Assembly: GCA_001942045.1 (NCBI GenBank)
Contig: MSTD01000084.1
Coordinates: 1-8,819, forward strand
DNA length: 8,819 nt
Direction of reading: 5' to 3'
Source of the DNA: Mycolicibacterium porcinum
Lineage (GTDB): Bacteria > Actinomycetota > Actinomycetes > Mycobacteriales > Mycobacteriaceae
Under the pieces are notes generated by a model, which worked only from the letters and a program-made list of their open reading frames with translations, had not been told where the DNA came from and did not search any database. Position 1 is the stretch's first letter, and each line of letters starts with the position of its first letter. The translations under genes were made by a program, and so were the position numbers. Shown here piece after piece: positions 1 through 6,704 of the stretch.

Positions 1-33
1 CGGGGCGCCAGATCGCCGACGACGAGGTCGACG
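1..33. repeat. Left arm of exact 33-bp inverted repeat (partner at 464-496)
   Basis: Positions 1-33 equal the reverse complement of 464-496 base for base; the match fails at position 34. It may extend left of the window. The stretch contains the palindrome GTCGAC (27-32), where the switch from genuine cobT to the inverted copy seems to occur. This arm lies where CobT should encode its conserved catalytic motif, so it is the misplaced copy. Confidence 0.95.
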
Positions 34-962
34 ATCGGCTCCAGTCCCAGGTGCGACAGCGCCAGGCCGTGGGCCGGCTCGGTCGACCGGTGACCGGCCT
101 GCCACCAGGCCTTCGCGCCCGGCGCCAGCTCCTCGGCCACCAGGGCTGCGGCCGTCACCACCAGGCCGTCCAGCAGTACCGGGGTTCGCCGGAGGGCAGC
201 CTGTGCCAGGAACCCGGCCATAGCGGCCAGGTCGGCGCCGCCGCACACTCGCAACAGGCCCATCGGGTCGCGCGTCACGCTGCTCGCCCGGTACAGCGCG
301 TCCCGTACGGCGCCGGTCTTGCGCATCCAGCCGTGATCGTCGATGCCGGTGCCGCGACCCACCGCCGCGACGGGCTCGGTGCCGGTCAGTGCGGCCACCA
401 AAGTCGTTGCCGCCGTGGTGTTTCCGATACCCATGTCACCCGCGATGAGCAGGTCGGCGCCGGCGTCGACCTCGTCGTCGGCGATCTGGCGCCCCGCCAG
501 GACCGCGGCCACCGTCTCGTCGGCGCTGAGCGCATCCTCGACGGCGATGTTGCCCGAGCTGCGGCGGATCTTGTGAGCGCCGATCGCGGGGGAGAGCGGC
601 TCGTCGCAGTCGACGGCGAGGTCGGCCACCCGCACGGTGGCCCCGGCCACGTCGGCCAGCACGTTGATCGCGGCCCCGCCGGTGTCGAAGTTGGCCACCA
701 TCTGGCCGGTTACCGCGGACGGGAACGCCGACACCCCGGCTGCGGTGACCCCGTGGTCGGCGGCGAACACCACCACGCGCGCCCGGGTGAGCGGCCGCGG
801 AGGGCACACACCCTGGCACGAGGCCGCCCAGATCGAGAGCTCCTCGAGACGACCGAGCGAGCCGGGCGGCTTGGTGAGCCGCGTCTGACGGGCCCGCGCG
901 GCCGCGGCGACCTCGGCGTCCGGTGCGGTGACCGGGGTGAAGGACACGTCGAGTTCGGTCAT
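1..962 (-). CDS. cobT: Nicotinate-nucleotide:5,6-dimethylbenzimidazole phosphoribosyltransferase CobT, 3' end missing
   Basis: CobT moves phosphoribose from nicotinate mononucleotide to dimethylbenzimidazole, giving the alpha-ribazole phosphate used for the lower ligand of cobalamin. No stop codon occurs before the edge; 320 codons are readable of about 350 usual in the family. Visible family blocks: [10 protein letters not shown] (31-40), [13 protein letters not shown] (66-78), [11 protein letters not shown] (175-185), GRGTGIDD (202-209) and GHRSTEP (290-296). The ATG overlaps the cobU stop as ATGA, with an AAGGAG ribosome site (968-973) five bases upstream, so translation is probably coupled to cobU. 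Oddity: after VDL (311-313) the family continues with MRLGEG-type residues carrying the catalytic glutamate, but here codons 314-320 read VVGDLAP. Those bases are an inverted copy of 464-496, so the last ~25-33 bases are probably not native cobT. I treat the gene as intact but cut by the window, not as a pseudogene. Confidence 0.96.
   Translation of the reverse strand, partial: MTELDVSFTPVTAPDAEVAAAARARQTRLTKPPGSLGRLEELSIWAASCQGVCPPRPLTRARVVVFAADHGVTAAGVSAFPSAVTGQMVANFDTGGAAINVLADVAGATVRVADLAVDCDEPLSPAIGAHKIRRSSGNIAVEDALSADETVAAVLAGRQIADDEVDAGADLLIAGDMGIGNTTAATTLVAALTGTEPVAAVGRGTGIDDHGWMRKTGAVRDALYRASSVTRDPMGLLRVCGGADLAAMAGFLAQAALRRTPVLLDGLVVTAAALVAEELAPGAKAWWQAGHRSTEPAHGLALSHLGLEPIVDLVVGDLAP
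464..496. repeat. Right arm of exact 33-bp inverted repeat, native copy inside cobT
   Basis: This segment encodes CobT residues around [11 protein letters not shown] (157-167) just before the GDMGIGNTT block. That is ordinary, conserved CobT sequence, so this arm is taken as the original and positions 1-33 as the derived copy. Confidence 0.95.
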
Positions 963-1492
963 GACGGCTCCTTCACCGTGAGCGGTTGGCCGGCCACCAC
1001 CAGCACCACGCGGTCGCACACCGCGGCCAGCCGTTGGTTGACGGTGCCCAATTCGTCGGCGAACCGCCGCCCCGCCTCGGTGGCGGGGACCACGGTCAGT
1101 CCGACCTCGGGACTGACGAGCACCAGGGGAGCGGTGAACGCGTCGACCGCCCCGACCAGCGCGTCGACCTCGGAGGCCACGAGTGCCCCGGTCCACGCGC
1201 CGACACGGTCCATGGTGGCCGTCAGCCAGCCGCCGATGTCGTCGACGAGCGTCGCGATGTCCGGTGTTTCACCGAGATCGGCAGCCAGGTCACGGGTCTC
1301 GACGGTGAGCCAATGTGCGGGGCGACGTAGTTGGTGTGCGCCGACGCGGTCCGCCCAGGCCGGATCTCTGTCCGCGGCGGGACCGGTGGCCACGTAACGC
1401 ACCGGCACGCCGTCTCCGGCAGTGCGGGCCACGGCGGCTTCGGCCCACTGCGATTTACCGGAGCGGATCCCGCCGAGCACCAGGGTGCGCAC
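959..1492 (-). CDS. cobU: Adenosylcobinamide kinase / adenosylcobinamide-phosphate guanylyltransferase CobU
   Basis: A bifunctional cytosolic enzyme of cobalamin assembly: it phosphorylates adenosylcobinamide, then transfers GMP to give adenosylcobinamide-GDP, the partner of the CobT product in the next step (CobS). The 177-residue protein has the P-loop GGIRSGKS at 7-14. The [17 protein letters not shown] block (49-65) holds His53, which aligns with the guanylylated histidine of the family. EVGLTVVP (129-136) and a C-terminal [21 protein letters not shown] complete the fold. The usual Asn before EVG is Pro here. The start is GTG at 1492; an AGGAG lies directly against it, closer than normal, but the P-loop position supports this start. 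It follows the DUF3043 gene by 23 bases and overlaps cobT by ATGA, so the three are probably cotranscribed. In M. tuberculosis, as I recall, cobU lies elsewhere (Rv0254c). Confidence 0.95.
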   Translation of the reverse strand: MRTLVLGGIRSGKSQWAEAAVARTAGDGVPVRYVATGPAADRDPAWADRVGAHQLRRPAHWLTVETRDLAADLGETPDIATLVDDIGGWLTATMDRVGAWTGALVASEVDALVGAVDAFTAPLVLVSPEVGLTVVPATEAGRRFADELGTVNQRLAAVCDRVVLVVAGQPLTVKEPS

Positions 1493-1515
1493 TCCTCATC
1501 CCGCCTGACGCGGCA

Positions 1516-2205
1516 TCAAGAGATCTTGGCGCCGCGCTCGACGACCGGCCGCGGCGCCCGCATGCGACGCAGCTGCGACGCCCGGCTGGCCGCGTAAAGC
1601 CCCAACTTCCAACCGCTTTCGGTATTGCCGGGGAACTTCTCATCCACCATGTGGTTCACCTTGCGGCCGACGATGAATCCGTCGATCAGCATGATGACCA
1701 CCAGGATCAGCATCGCGTAGGACAGCATCTGCTGGAACTTGAGCGACGGCAGCGCCAGCATGAAGAAGATCATCGCCAGGGCGGCCGGCATGAACAGGCC
1801 CAGCACGTTGCGGCGGGAATCCACGATGTCGCGGACATAGCGGCGGACCGGCCCCTTGTCGCGGGGGAGCAGGTAGGCCTCGTCGCCCGCCATCATCTTC
1901 TCGCGGCGGTGGGCCATGTCGGCGCGCCGGGTGAGCCGCTCGATCTTGCGCTCTTCCTTGGACAGCTTCGGCCCGCGCAGCTCCTTACGACGCTGACGTG
2001 CCTCGGCGGCGGTCAGTGGTGCCGGGGCGACCGGACCGCGGCGCTTGGTGGCCTCGCTGCGTTTGGGCGTGGGCCTGCCCTTGGGGGCGGTGCCCGCGGC
2101 GGCAGCACCCGTGGTCGTCGCCCCGGCGGCCCCGTCGGCATCCGTGACCTGGTCGGTCCCGGCGGGTTCGCCTTCGTTGTCCTTCTTACGGCCCAGCAGC
2201 TTCAC
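1516..2205 (-). CDS. DUF3043 family membrane protein (Rv2206-like)
   Basis: Function unknown. The 229-residue protein has an Ala/Thr/Lys-rich, probably disordered N-terminus (1-65), a strongly basic stretch (70-104) likely to be helical and cytoplasmic, then two membrane segments at about 134-155 and 160-180, and a basic C-terminal tail. The conserved core runs from GDEAYLLPRDKGPVRRYVRD to the end and is typical of DUF3043 proteins of actinobacteria. The start is set at GTG 2205, giving MKLLGRKKD, the form remembered for the mycobacterial family. A longer reading to 2286 is possible but adds 27 residues with no family support. No good Shine-Dalgarno sequence precedes it. It lies first in the run DUF3043-cobU-cobT; the association is positional and does not prove a role in cobalamin synthesis. 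Confidence 0.87.
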   Translation of the reverse strand: MKLLGRKKDNEGEPAGTDQVTDADGAAGATTTGAAAAGTAPKGRPTPKRSEATKRRGPVAPAPLTAAEARQRRKELRGPKLSKEERKIERLTRRADMAHRREKMMAGDEAYLLPRDKGPVRRYVRDIVDSRRNVLGLFMPAALAMIFFMLALPSLKFQQMLSYAMLILVVIMLIDGFIVGRKVNHMVDEKFPGNTESGWKLGLYAASRASQLRRMRAPRPVVERGAKIS

Positions 2206-2212
2206 GCCAGCC

Positions 2213-2218
2213 AGGTTA
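2213..2218 (-). promoter_or_regulatory. Possible -10 element for a leaderless DUF3043 gene transcript
   Basis: On the minus strand TAACCT fits the mycobacterial TANNNT -10 pattern and ends seven bases before the GTG start at 2205. Transcription would begin at or next to the start codon. A convincing -35 is not visible, so this is tentative. Confidence 0.3.
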
Positions 2219-2255
2219 CTGCCCTCCGCAGGTGGCCTGGTCACATGCCCCAGCC

Positions 2256-2264
2256 TGTGGATAA
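2256..2264 (-). promoter_or_regulatory. Isolated consensus DnaA box (TTATCCACA)
   Basis: The minus strand reads TTATCCACA, the perfect E. coli consensus nonamer and one base from the mycobacterial TTSTCCACA form. It lies in the only sizeable divergent intergenic region of this half of the window, four bases from the ECF-like -35 element at 2268. I see no second box, so it is not an origin. It might be a DnaA-regulated promoter site or chance. Confidence 0.4.
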
Positions 2265-2267
2265 GTC

Positions 2268-2296
2268 GGGAATAGCGGTGGAACAAGGTACCGTTG
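2268..2296 (+). promoter_or_regulatory. Predicted ECF (SigH/SigE-type) promoter upstream of the Fe-S carrier gene
   Basis: GGGAATA (2268-2274), a 17-base spacer and CGTTG (2292-2296) match the mycobacterial SigH consensus (GGAAYA, 16-17 bases, GTT) in sequence, spacing and orientation. A start near 2303 would give a leader of about 50 bases before the ATG at 2357, which has its own AGGGAG ribosome site (2347-2352). No good SigA promoter stands out in the same interval. Confidence 0.45.
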
Positions 2297-2356
2297 ACGT
2301 AGTAGACGCGCGGTCAGTCCACGCGTCCGATTGCCCAGGGATGCTTAGGGAGAGCT

Positions 2357-2713
2357 ATGACTGTTCAGGACGCCACCTCCACCGAAACCCACGGTGTGAC
2401 CCTGTCCGACGCTGCGGCGACGAAGGCGAAGGCGCTGCTGGACCAGGAAGGCCGCGACGACCTCGCGCTGCGGATCGCTGTCCAGCCCGGTGGTTGCGCC
2501 GGCCTGCGCTACAACCTGTTCTTCGACGACCGCGCCCTCGACGGCGACCTCACCGCCGAGTTCGGCGGCGTCAAGCTGGTCGTGGACCGGATGAGCGCGC
2601 CGTACGTGCAGGGCGCCACCATCGATTTCGTCGACTCGATCGAGAAGCAGGGCTTCACGATCGACAACCCGAACGCCACCGGCTCCTGCGCCTGCGGCGA
2701 CTCCTTCAACTGA
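2357..2713 (+). CDS. A-type iron-sulfur carrier protein (IscA/SufA/ErpA family, Rv2204c-like)
   Basis: A small cytosolic protein (118 residues, normal for the family) expected to receive Fe-S clusters from the SUF machinery and deliver them to client enzymes. The three family cysteines are present: Cys47 in PGGCAGLRYNL, and Cys111 and Cys113 in the C-terminal GSCACGDSF. The usual C-G-C is C-A-C here, which I recall for the mycobacterial homologue too. LSDAAATKAKALL and IDFVDSIEKQGFTIDNPNA are typical core segments. The ATG at 2357 has AGGGAG four bases upstream. The gene stands alone, divergent from the DUF3043 gene and convergent with the Rv2203-like gene. Which of the names erpA, iscA or sufA applies cannot be decided from sequence, so no symbol is given. 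Regulation may involve the SigH-like promoter upstream. Confidence 0.93.
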   Translation: MTVQDATSTETHGVTLSDAAATKAKALLDQEGRDDLALRIAVQPGGCAGLRYNLFFDDRALDGDLTAEFGGVKLVVDRMSAPYVQGATIDFVDSIEKQGFTIDNPNATGSCACGDSFN

Positions 2714-2726
2714 CGTGACCTGACGG

Positions 2727-2750
2727 CCGGCGGTCAGTACTGACCGCCGG
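2727..2750. terminator. 24-bp perfect palindrome, likely bidirectional terminator
   Basis: A perfect 12+12 palindrome centred on GTAC, with arms beginning CCGGCGGTCA, lies between the convergent carrier gene (stop 2713) and the Rv2203-like gene. It includes that gene's TGA stop (2734-2736) and last codons. As RNA it folds to a 10-bp GC-rich stem with a 4-base loop on either strand. There is no U-tract, which is usual for mycobacterial terminators. Confidence 0.65.
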
Positions 2751-3360
2751 TCCGTAGTACATACGAGCACACCAGAACCTGCTCGTTCTTCCCGTCTCTC
2801 TTCACCAGTAGCTGTGCCACGCCCTGCTGTTCGTCACTGATCGGGCGTTGTCCGCGCGCCGCCCCGCTGGCGGGTGCAACACGCATGGTGAACAGCACCT
2901 GAGCCTGCGTGGTAGACCACGGCACGTTCGCGTCGATGCCCGTCACCTCGACCTGGCTGAACTGCTTCTGGAACGCGTCACTGGCCAGGCCGGCCACCGC
3001 GAGATCGGCCTTGCGGTCCTTGACCCCTTCGTACAGCCCGCACAGCGTGTGTCGCGCGACGGTCTCGTCGTCCCCTTCGAGTAGTGCATTGAGGTACTCC
3101 TGCACCGCGGCCTTGGCCTGGGCGTCGGAGACCACCACCGGAGCGGTGGGGCCTCGACGGCCGGCGACCAGCACGGCGGTCAACACACCCGCCAGCGCCA
3201 CCACGGCCAGCAGTGCCGCCACGATCTTGGGCCAGCGCCGCCGGGTCGGATAGGGCACCGGCGGCGGCAGGGTGCCCGGATACGCCGACGGCGGCGACGA
3301 CACCTGCTCGGGATATGACTGAGGCGGAGTCTGCTCGGGGTACTGGTAAGAACCAGTCAT
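2734..3360 (-). CDS. Proline-rich single-pass membrane protein of unknown function (Rv2203-like)
   Basis: I recognise this by position and architecture as the Rv2203 counterpart; no function is known to me. The 208 residues form a cytoplasmic N-terminus rich in Pro, Tyr, Gln and Ser (1-40), a basic RRRWPK anchor, one membrane helix (about 46-66) and an extracytoplasmic domain (about 75-208). That domain starts with a helix of the form DAQAKAAVQEYLNALLEGD, common to lumazine-binding/DUF4878-like NTF2-fold extracellular domains of actinobacteria. Two cysteines (in HTLCGLYEG and VLVCSYVL) could form a disulfide outside the membrane. The ATG at 3360 has GGGGA about ten bases upstream. The last codons lie in the palindrome at 2727-2750. 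The NTF2-like assignment is inference. Confidence 0.85.
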   Translation of the reverse strand: MTGSYQYPEQTPPQSYPEQVSSPPSAYPGTLPPPVPYPTRRRWPKIVAALLAVVALAGVLTAVLVAGRRGPTAPVVVSDAQAKAAVQEYLNALLEGDDETVARHTLCGLYEGVKDRKADLAVAGLASDAFQKQFSQVEVTGIDANVPWSTTQAQVLFTMRVAPASGAARGQRPISDEQQGVAQLLVKRDGKNEQVLVCSYVLRTGGQY

Positions 3361-3413
3361 TAAATGGCGCTCCCCGCGTGATTTGGATGTCGGTCGGCCG
3401 TCTACGGTGACCG

Positions 3414-3442
3414 GGAATACGGTTATACGCAGGTTAGCGCAA
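3414..3442 (-). promoter_or_regulatory. Candidate SigA-type promoter for the Rv2203-like gene
   Basis: On the minus strand TTGCGC (3437-3442), a 17-base spacer and TATTCC (3414-3419) resemble a -35/-10 pair about 55 bases upstream of the ATG at 3360. TATAAC (3422-3427) is an alternative -10. The match is moderate. Confidence 0.3.
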
Positions 3443-3520
3443 CGCGCGAAGTGCGACCGTGCACGCGGATCGCCGTCGGGGCGGCGCGGGTACTGTTATG
3501 TAGCCGACTTAACGACATGA

Positions 3521-4507
<987 letters not shown>

Positions 4508-4513
4508 TCTCGC

Positions 4514-6514
4514 CTACAGCTGCACCGGGTAGTGCGGTTCCTTGATCTGCGGGGTCACGCTGTGCTCGACGAAGATGGCGTGCCACAACATGAAGATCAA
4601 CACCGTCCACAGCCGGCGGCTGTGATCACTGACGCCGCTGCGGTGCTCGTCGAGCATCGCGCGGACGGCAGTGAGGTCGACATACTCGCCGGCACCTGAC
4701 GACGCCGTCATCGCGTACGCCCAGTCCATCAGCTCACCGGCGCGCAGCCAGTGCCGGATCGGCACCGGGAAGCCCAGCTTCGGCCGGTTCAGCACGTGAG
4801 CCGGAATGATCGGCTCCAGCGCGCGGCGCAGCGCGTATTTGGTGGTGGACCGGGTGATCTTCTGCTCGACCGGCAGCCGCGAGGCCACCGCGAACACCTC
4901 GGGGTCCAGGAACGGCACCCGCAGTTCCAGCGAGTTGGCCATGGTGATCTTGTCGGCTTTGACCAGGATGTCGCCGCGCAGCCAGGTGAACAGGTCGATG
5001 TGCTGCATCCGGGCCACCGGGTCCCAGCCTCGGGATTCGGCGTATATCGGGGCGGTGACGTCGGTGTGCGTCCACTCCGGCCGGAAACCGGGCAGGACGG
5101 CGCGCAGCTGCTCGTCGGAGAAGCTGCGCGCGTTGCCGTAGTAACGCTCTTCGAGTGTCAGCGAACCGCGGTGCAGCAGGCTCTTGCCCCGCATGCCCTC
5201 CGGCAGCGGCTTCGACGCCTTGCCCAGCGACTTGCGCACCGGCCGCGGCAGATAGTCGAACGGCCGCAGCGACAACGGTTCCCGGTAGATCGTGTAGCCG
5301 CCGAACAACTCGTCGGCGCCCTCGCCCGACAGCACCACCTTGACGTGCTTGCGCGCCTCGCGGGCGATGAAGAACAGCGGCACCAGGGCCGGGTCGGCCA
5401 CGGGCTCGTCCAGGTACCAGACGATTTCGGGCAGCGCCTCGACGAATTCGGCCTGGCTTACCACCTTGGTGACGTGCCGGGCGCCGATGGCTTCGGCAGA
5501 GGCCACCGCCACGTCCACCTCGGAGAAGCCCTCACGTTCGAAACCGGTGGTGAAGGTGATCAGCCGGGGATTGTGGCGCATCGCCAGCGCGGCGGTCGCC
5601 GTCGAGTCGATGCCGCCGGACAGGAACGCGCCCACCGTGACATCGGCGCGCATGTGCTTGGCGACCGAATCTTCGAGGGCGGCGGTGATCTCGTCGTAGC
5701 GCTTCTGTTCGGAGCCCTTGACGAACGGCACCGCATTGAACTTCGGCACGAAGTAGCGCGTCACCTCGGGGCGACCGCCCGGCTTGAACCGGGCAAAGCT
5801 CCCCGACTCCAGCCGGCGGATGCCGCGGTGCAGCGTCTCGGGTTCCGGCACGTATTGCAGCACCGTGTAGTGCTGTACCGCCCGGTCGTCTAGTTCGAGG
5901 TCGATACCCAACCCCAGATCCGCGTCCTGGGCCAGATCGAGCAGGCACTTCTTCTCGCTACCCACCGCGGTGCCACCCGGCCCGGTCGCCATGAACAACG
6001 GCTTGATACCGAACGGGTCCCTGGCGCAGAACATTTCGCGCTCCACGGTGTCCCACAACGCGAACGCGAACATGCCGCGCAGGCGCTTCAGGGCCTCGGT
6101 GCCCCAGTAGTGGTAGGCCGCCACGATGGCCTCGCCGTCACCGTCGGTGTGAAATACCGCACCAAAGGCGGACCGGAGTTCCTCCCTTAATTCCACGTAG
6201 TTGTAGATCTCACCGTTGAACACGAGCACGTAGCGGTCCGGCGCGTCGGCCGGACCCCACCGCAACGGCTGGTGGCTGTGCGCGATGTCGATGATCGACA
6301 GCCGGTTGAAACCGAGCACCACGGTGCCGTCATGCCCGTCGCCGGTGGTATCAGCCCAGGTGCCGGGCTCGTCGGGGCCGCGGTGACGCATCAGATGGGA
6401 TGCGCCTGCCACCGCGTCGACCAGCCGCGATCCGGTATCGGGGGAGACCTCACCCCGGCGGGATTCGGAGTTGGTTTCGGTCGGGGCAGTTACCAAGGCG
6501 AGGAGTCCGCACAC
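4514..6514 (-). CDS. asnB: Glutamine-dependent asparagine synthetase / LtsA-type amidotransferase AsnB
   Basis: Hydrolyses glutamine in an N-terminal Ntn domain and passes ammonia to an ATP-dependent synthetase domain. Long actinobacterial members such as Corynebacterium LtsA are linked to amidation of mDAP in peptidoglycan, so asparagine synthesis, wall amidation or both are possible. The start is GTG 6514, because it puts the nucleophile Cys at residue 2; the longer frame to 6556 would bury it. Visible: RHRGPD (43-48), FNGEIYNY (99-106), the PP-loop SGGIDS (299-304), SGEGADELFGGY (396-407) and KADKITMANSLELRVPFLD (519-537). Length is 666 residues, near the mycobacterial 652 I recall and longer than E. 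coli AsnB (~554). Residues 12-35 are a variable insert after CGLLALV. There is no ribosome site; a -10 lies six bases from the start, so the mRNA may be leaderless. It is divergent from ctaC. Confidence 0.96.
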   Translation of the reverse strand: MCGLLALVTAPTETNSESRRGEVSPDTGSRLVDAVAGASHLMRHRGPDEPGTWADTTGDGHDGTVVLGFNRLSIIDIAHSHQPLRWGPADAPDRYVLVFNGEIYNYVELREELRSAFGAVFHTDGDGEAIVAAYHYWGTEALKRLRGMFAFALWDTVEREMFCARDPFGIKPLFMATGPGGTAVGSEKKCLLDLAQDADLGLGIDLELDDRAVQHYTVLQYVPEPETLHRGIRRLESGSFARFKPGGRPEVTRYFVPKFNAVPFVKGSEQKRYDEITAALEDSVAKHMRADVTVGAFLSGGIDSTATAALAMRHNPRLITFTTGFEREGFSEVDVAVASAEAIGARHVTKVVSQAEFVEALPEIVWYLDEPVADPALVPLFFIAREARKHVKVVLSGEGADELFGGYTIYREPLSLRPFDYLPRPVRKSLGKASKPLPEGMRGKSLLHRGSLTLEERYYGNARSFSDEQLRAVLPGFRPEWTHTDVTAPIYAESRGWDPVARMQHIDLFTWLRGDILVKADKITMANSLELRVPFLDPEVFAVASRLPVEQKITRSTTKYALRRALEPIIPAHVLNRPKLGFPVPIRHWLRAGELMDWAYAMTASSGAGEYVDLTAVRAMLDEHRSGVSDHSRRLWTVLIFMLWHAIFVEHSVTPQIKEPHYPVQL

Positions 6515-6520
6515 CGCGCC

Positions 6521-6526
6521 AGTATG
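6521..6526 (-). promoter_or_regulatory. Predicted -10 element for leaderless asnB transcription
   Basis: CATACT on the minus strand (one mismatch from TATACT) ends six bases before the asnB GTG, placing +1 on the start codon. No Shine-Dalgarno sequence exists between it and the start. A clear -35 is not seen. Confidence 0.4.
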
Positions 6527-6620
6527 TCTGATCCGGCGGGTCCGCGAGACCACCACCCGGGCCGTCGCGCCGGTCGCCGGACAGCGTCCGAGGCCGCATT
6601 CCCGAGTCGCTTCGCTCCCG

Positions 6621-6650
6621 TGGACCGGCGTGGTCTACGCTGCGTAGTAT
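6621..6650 (+). promoter_or_regulatory. Candidate SigA-type promoter for ctaC-ctaF, with palindrome over the -10
   Basis: TGGACC (6621-6626), an 18-base spacer and TAGTAT (6645-6650) form a plausible SigA promoter, predicting a start near 6657 and a leader of about 48 bases. The odd palindrome CTACGCTGCGTAG (6635-6647) covers the spacer end and half of the -10, where a repressor could act. Confidence 0.45.
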
Positions 6651-6704
6651 TCGCAAAACAACGACCGGTCGCGGTCGCGAAATACCGATCTAGGAGGCGC
6701 CAAC

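Noticed and set aside
1..962. cobT as a pseudogene lacking its active site
   Set aside because: The missing motif coincides with the inverted copy at the window edge, so loss of function cannot be inferred.
51..1397. Long open frame on the plus strand (448 codons)
   Set aside because: Antisense shadow of cobT and cobU. Composition is Arg/Gly/His-rich with no family resemblance, while the minus strand encodes clear CobT and CobU motifs.
1315..2718. Long open frame on the plus strand (467 codons)
   Set aside because: Runs antisense to cobU and the DUF3043 gene and then out of frame through the Fe-S carrier gene; a high-GC artefact.
3413..3435. GGGAATA followed by GTT on the plus strand, resembling an ECF promoter for adoK
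   Set aside because: The gap before GTT is only 13 bases, too short for the 16-18 expected.
4751..5893. Plus-strand frame of 380 codons
   Set aside because: Antisense shadow of asnB.
6647..6684. Possible hairpin GTATTCGC with GCGAAATAC and a GGTCGC direct repeat in the ctaC leader
   Set aside because: The stem needs a bulge and a long loop, and the 6-base direct repeat is expected in GC-rich sequence.
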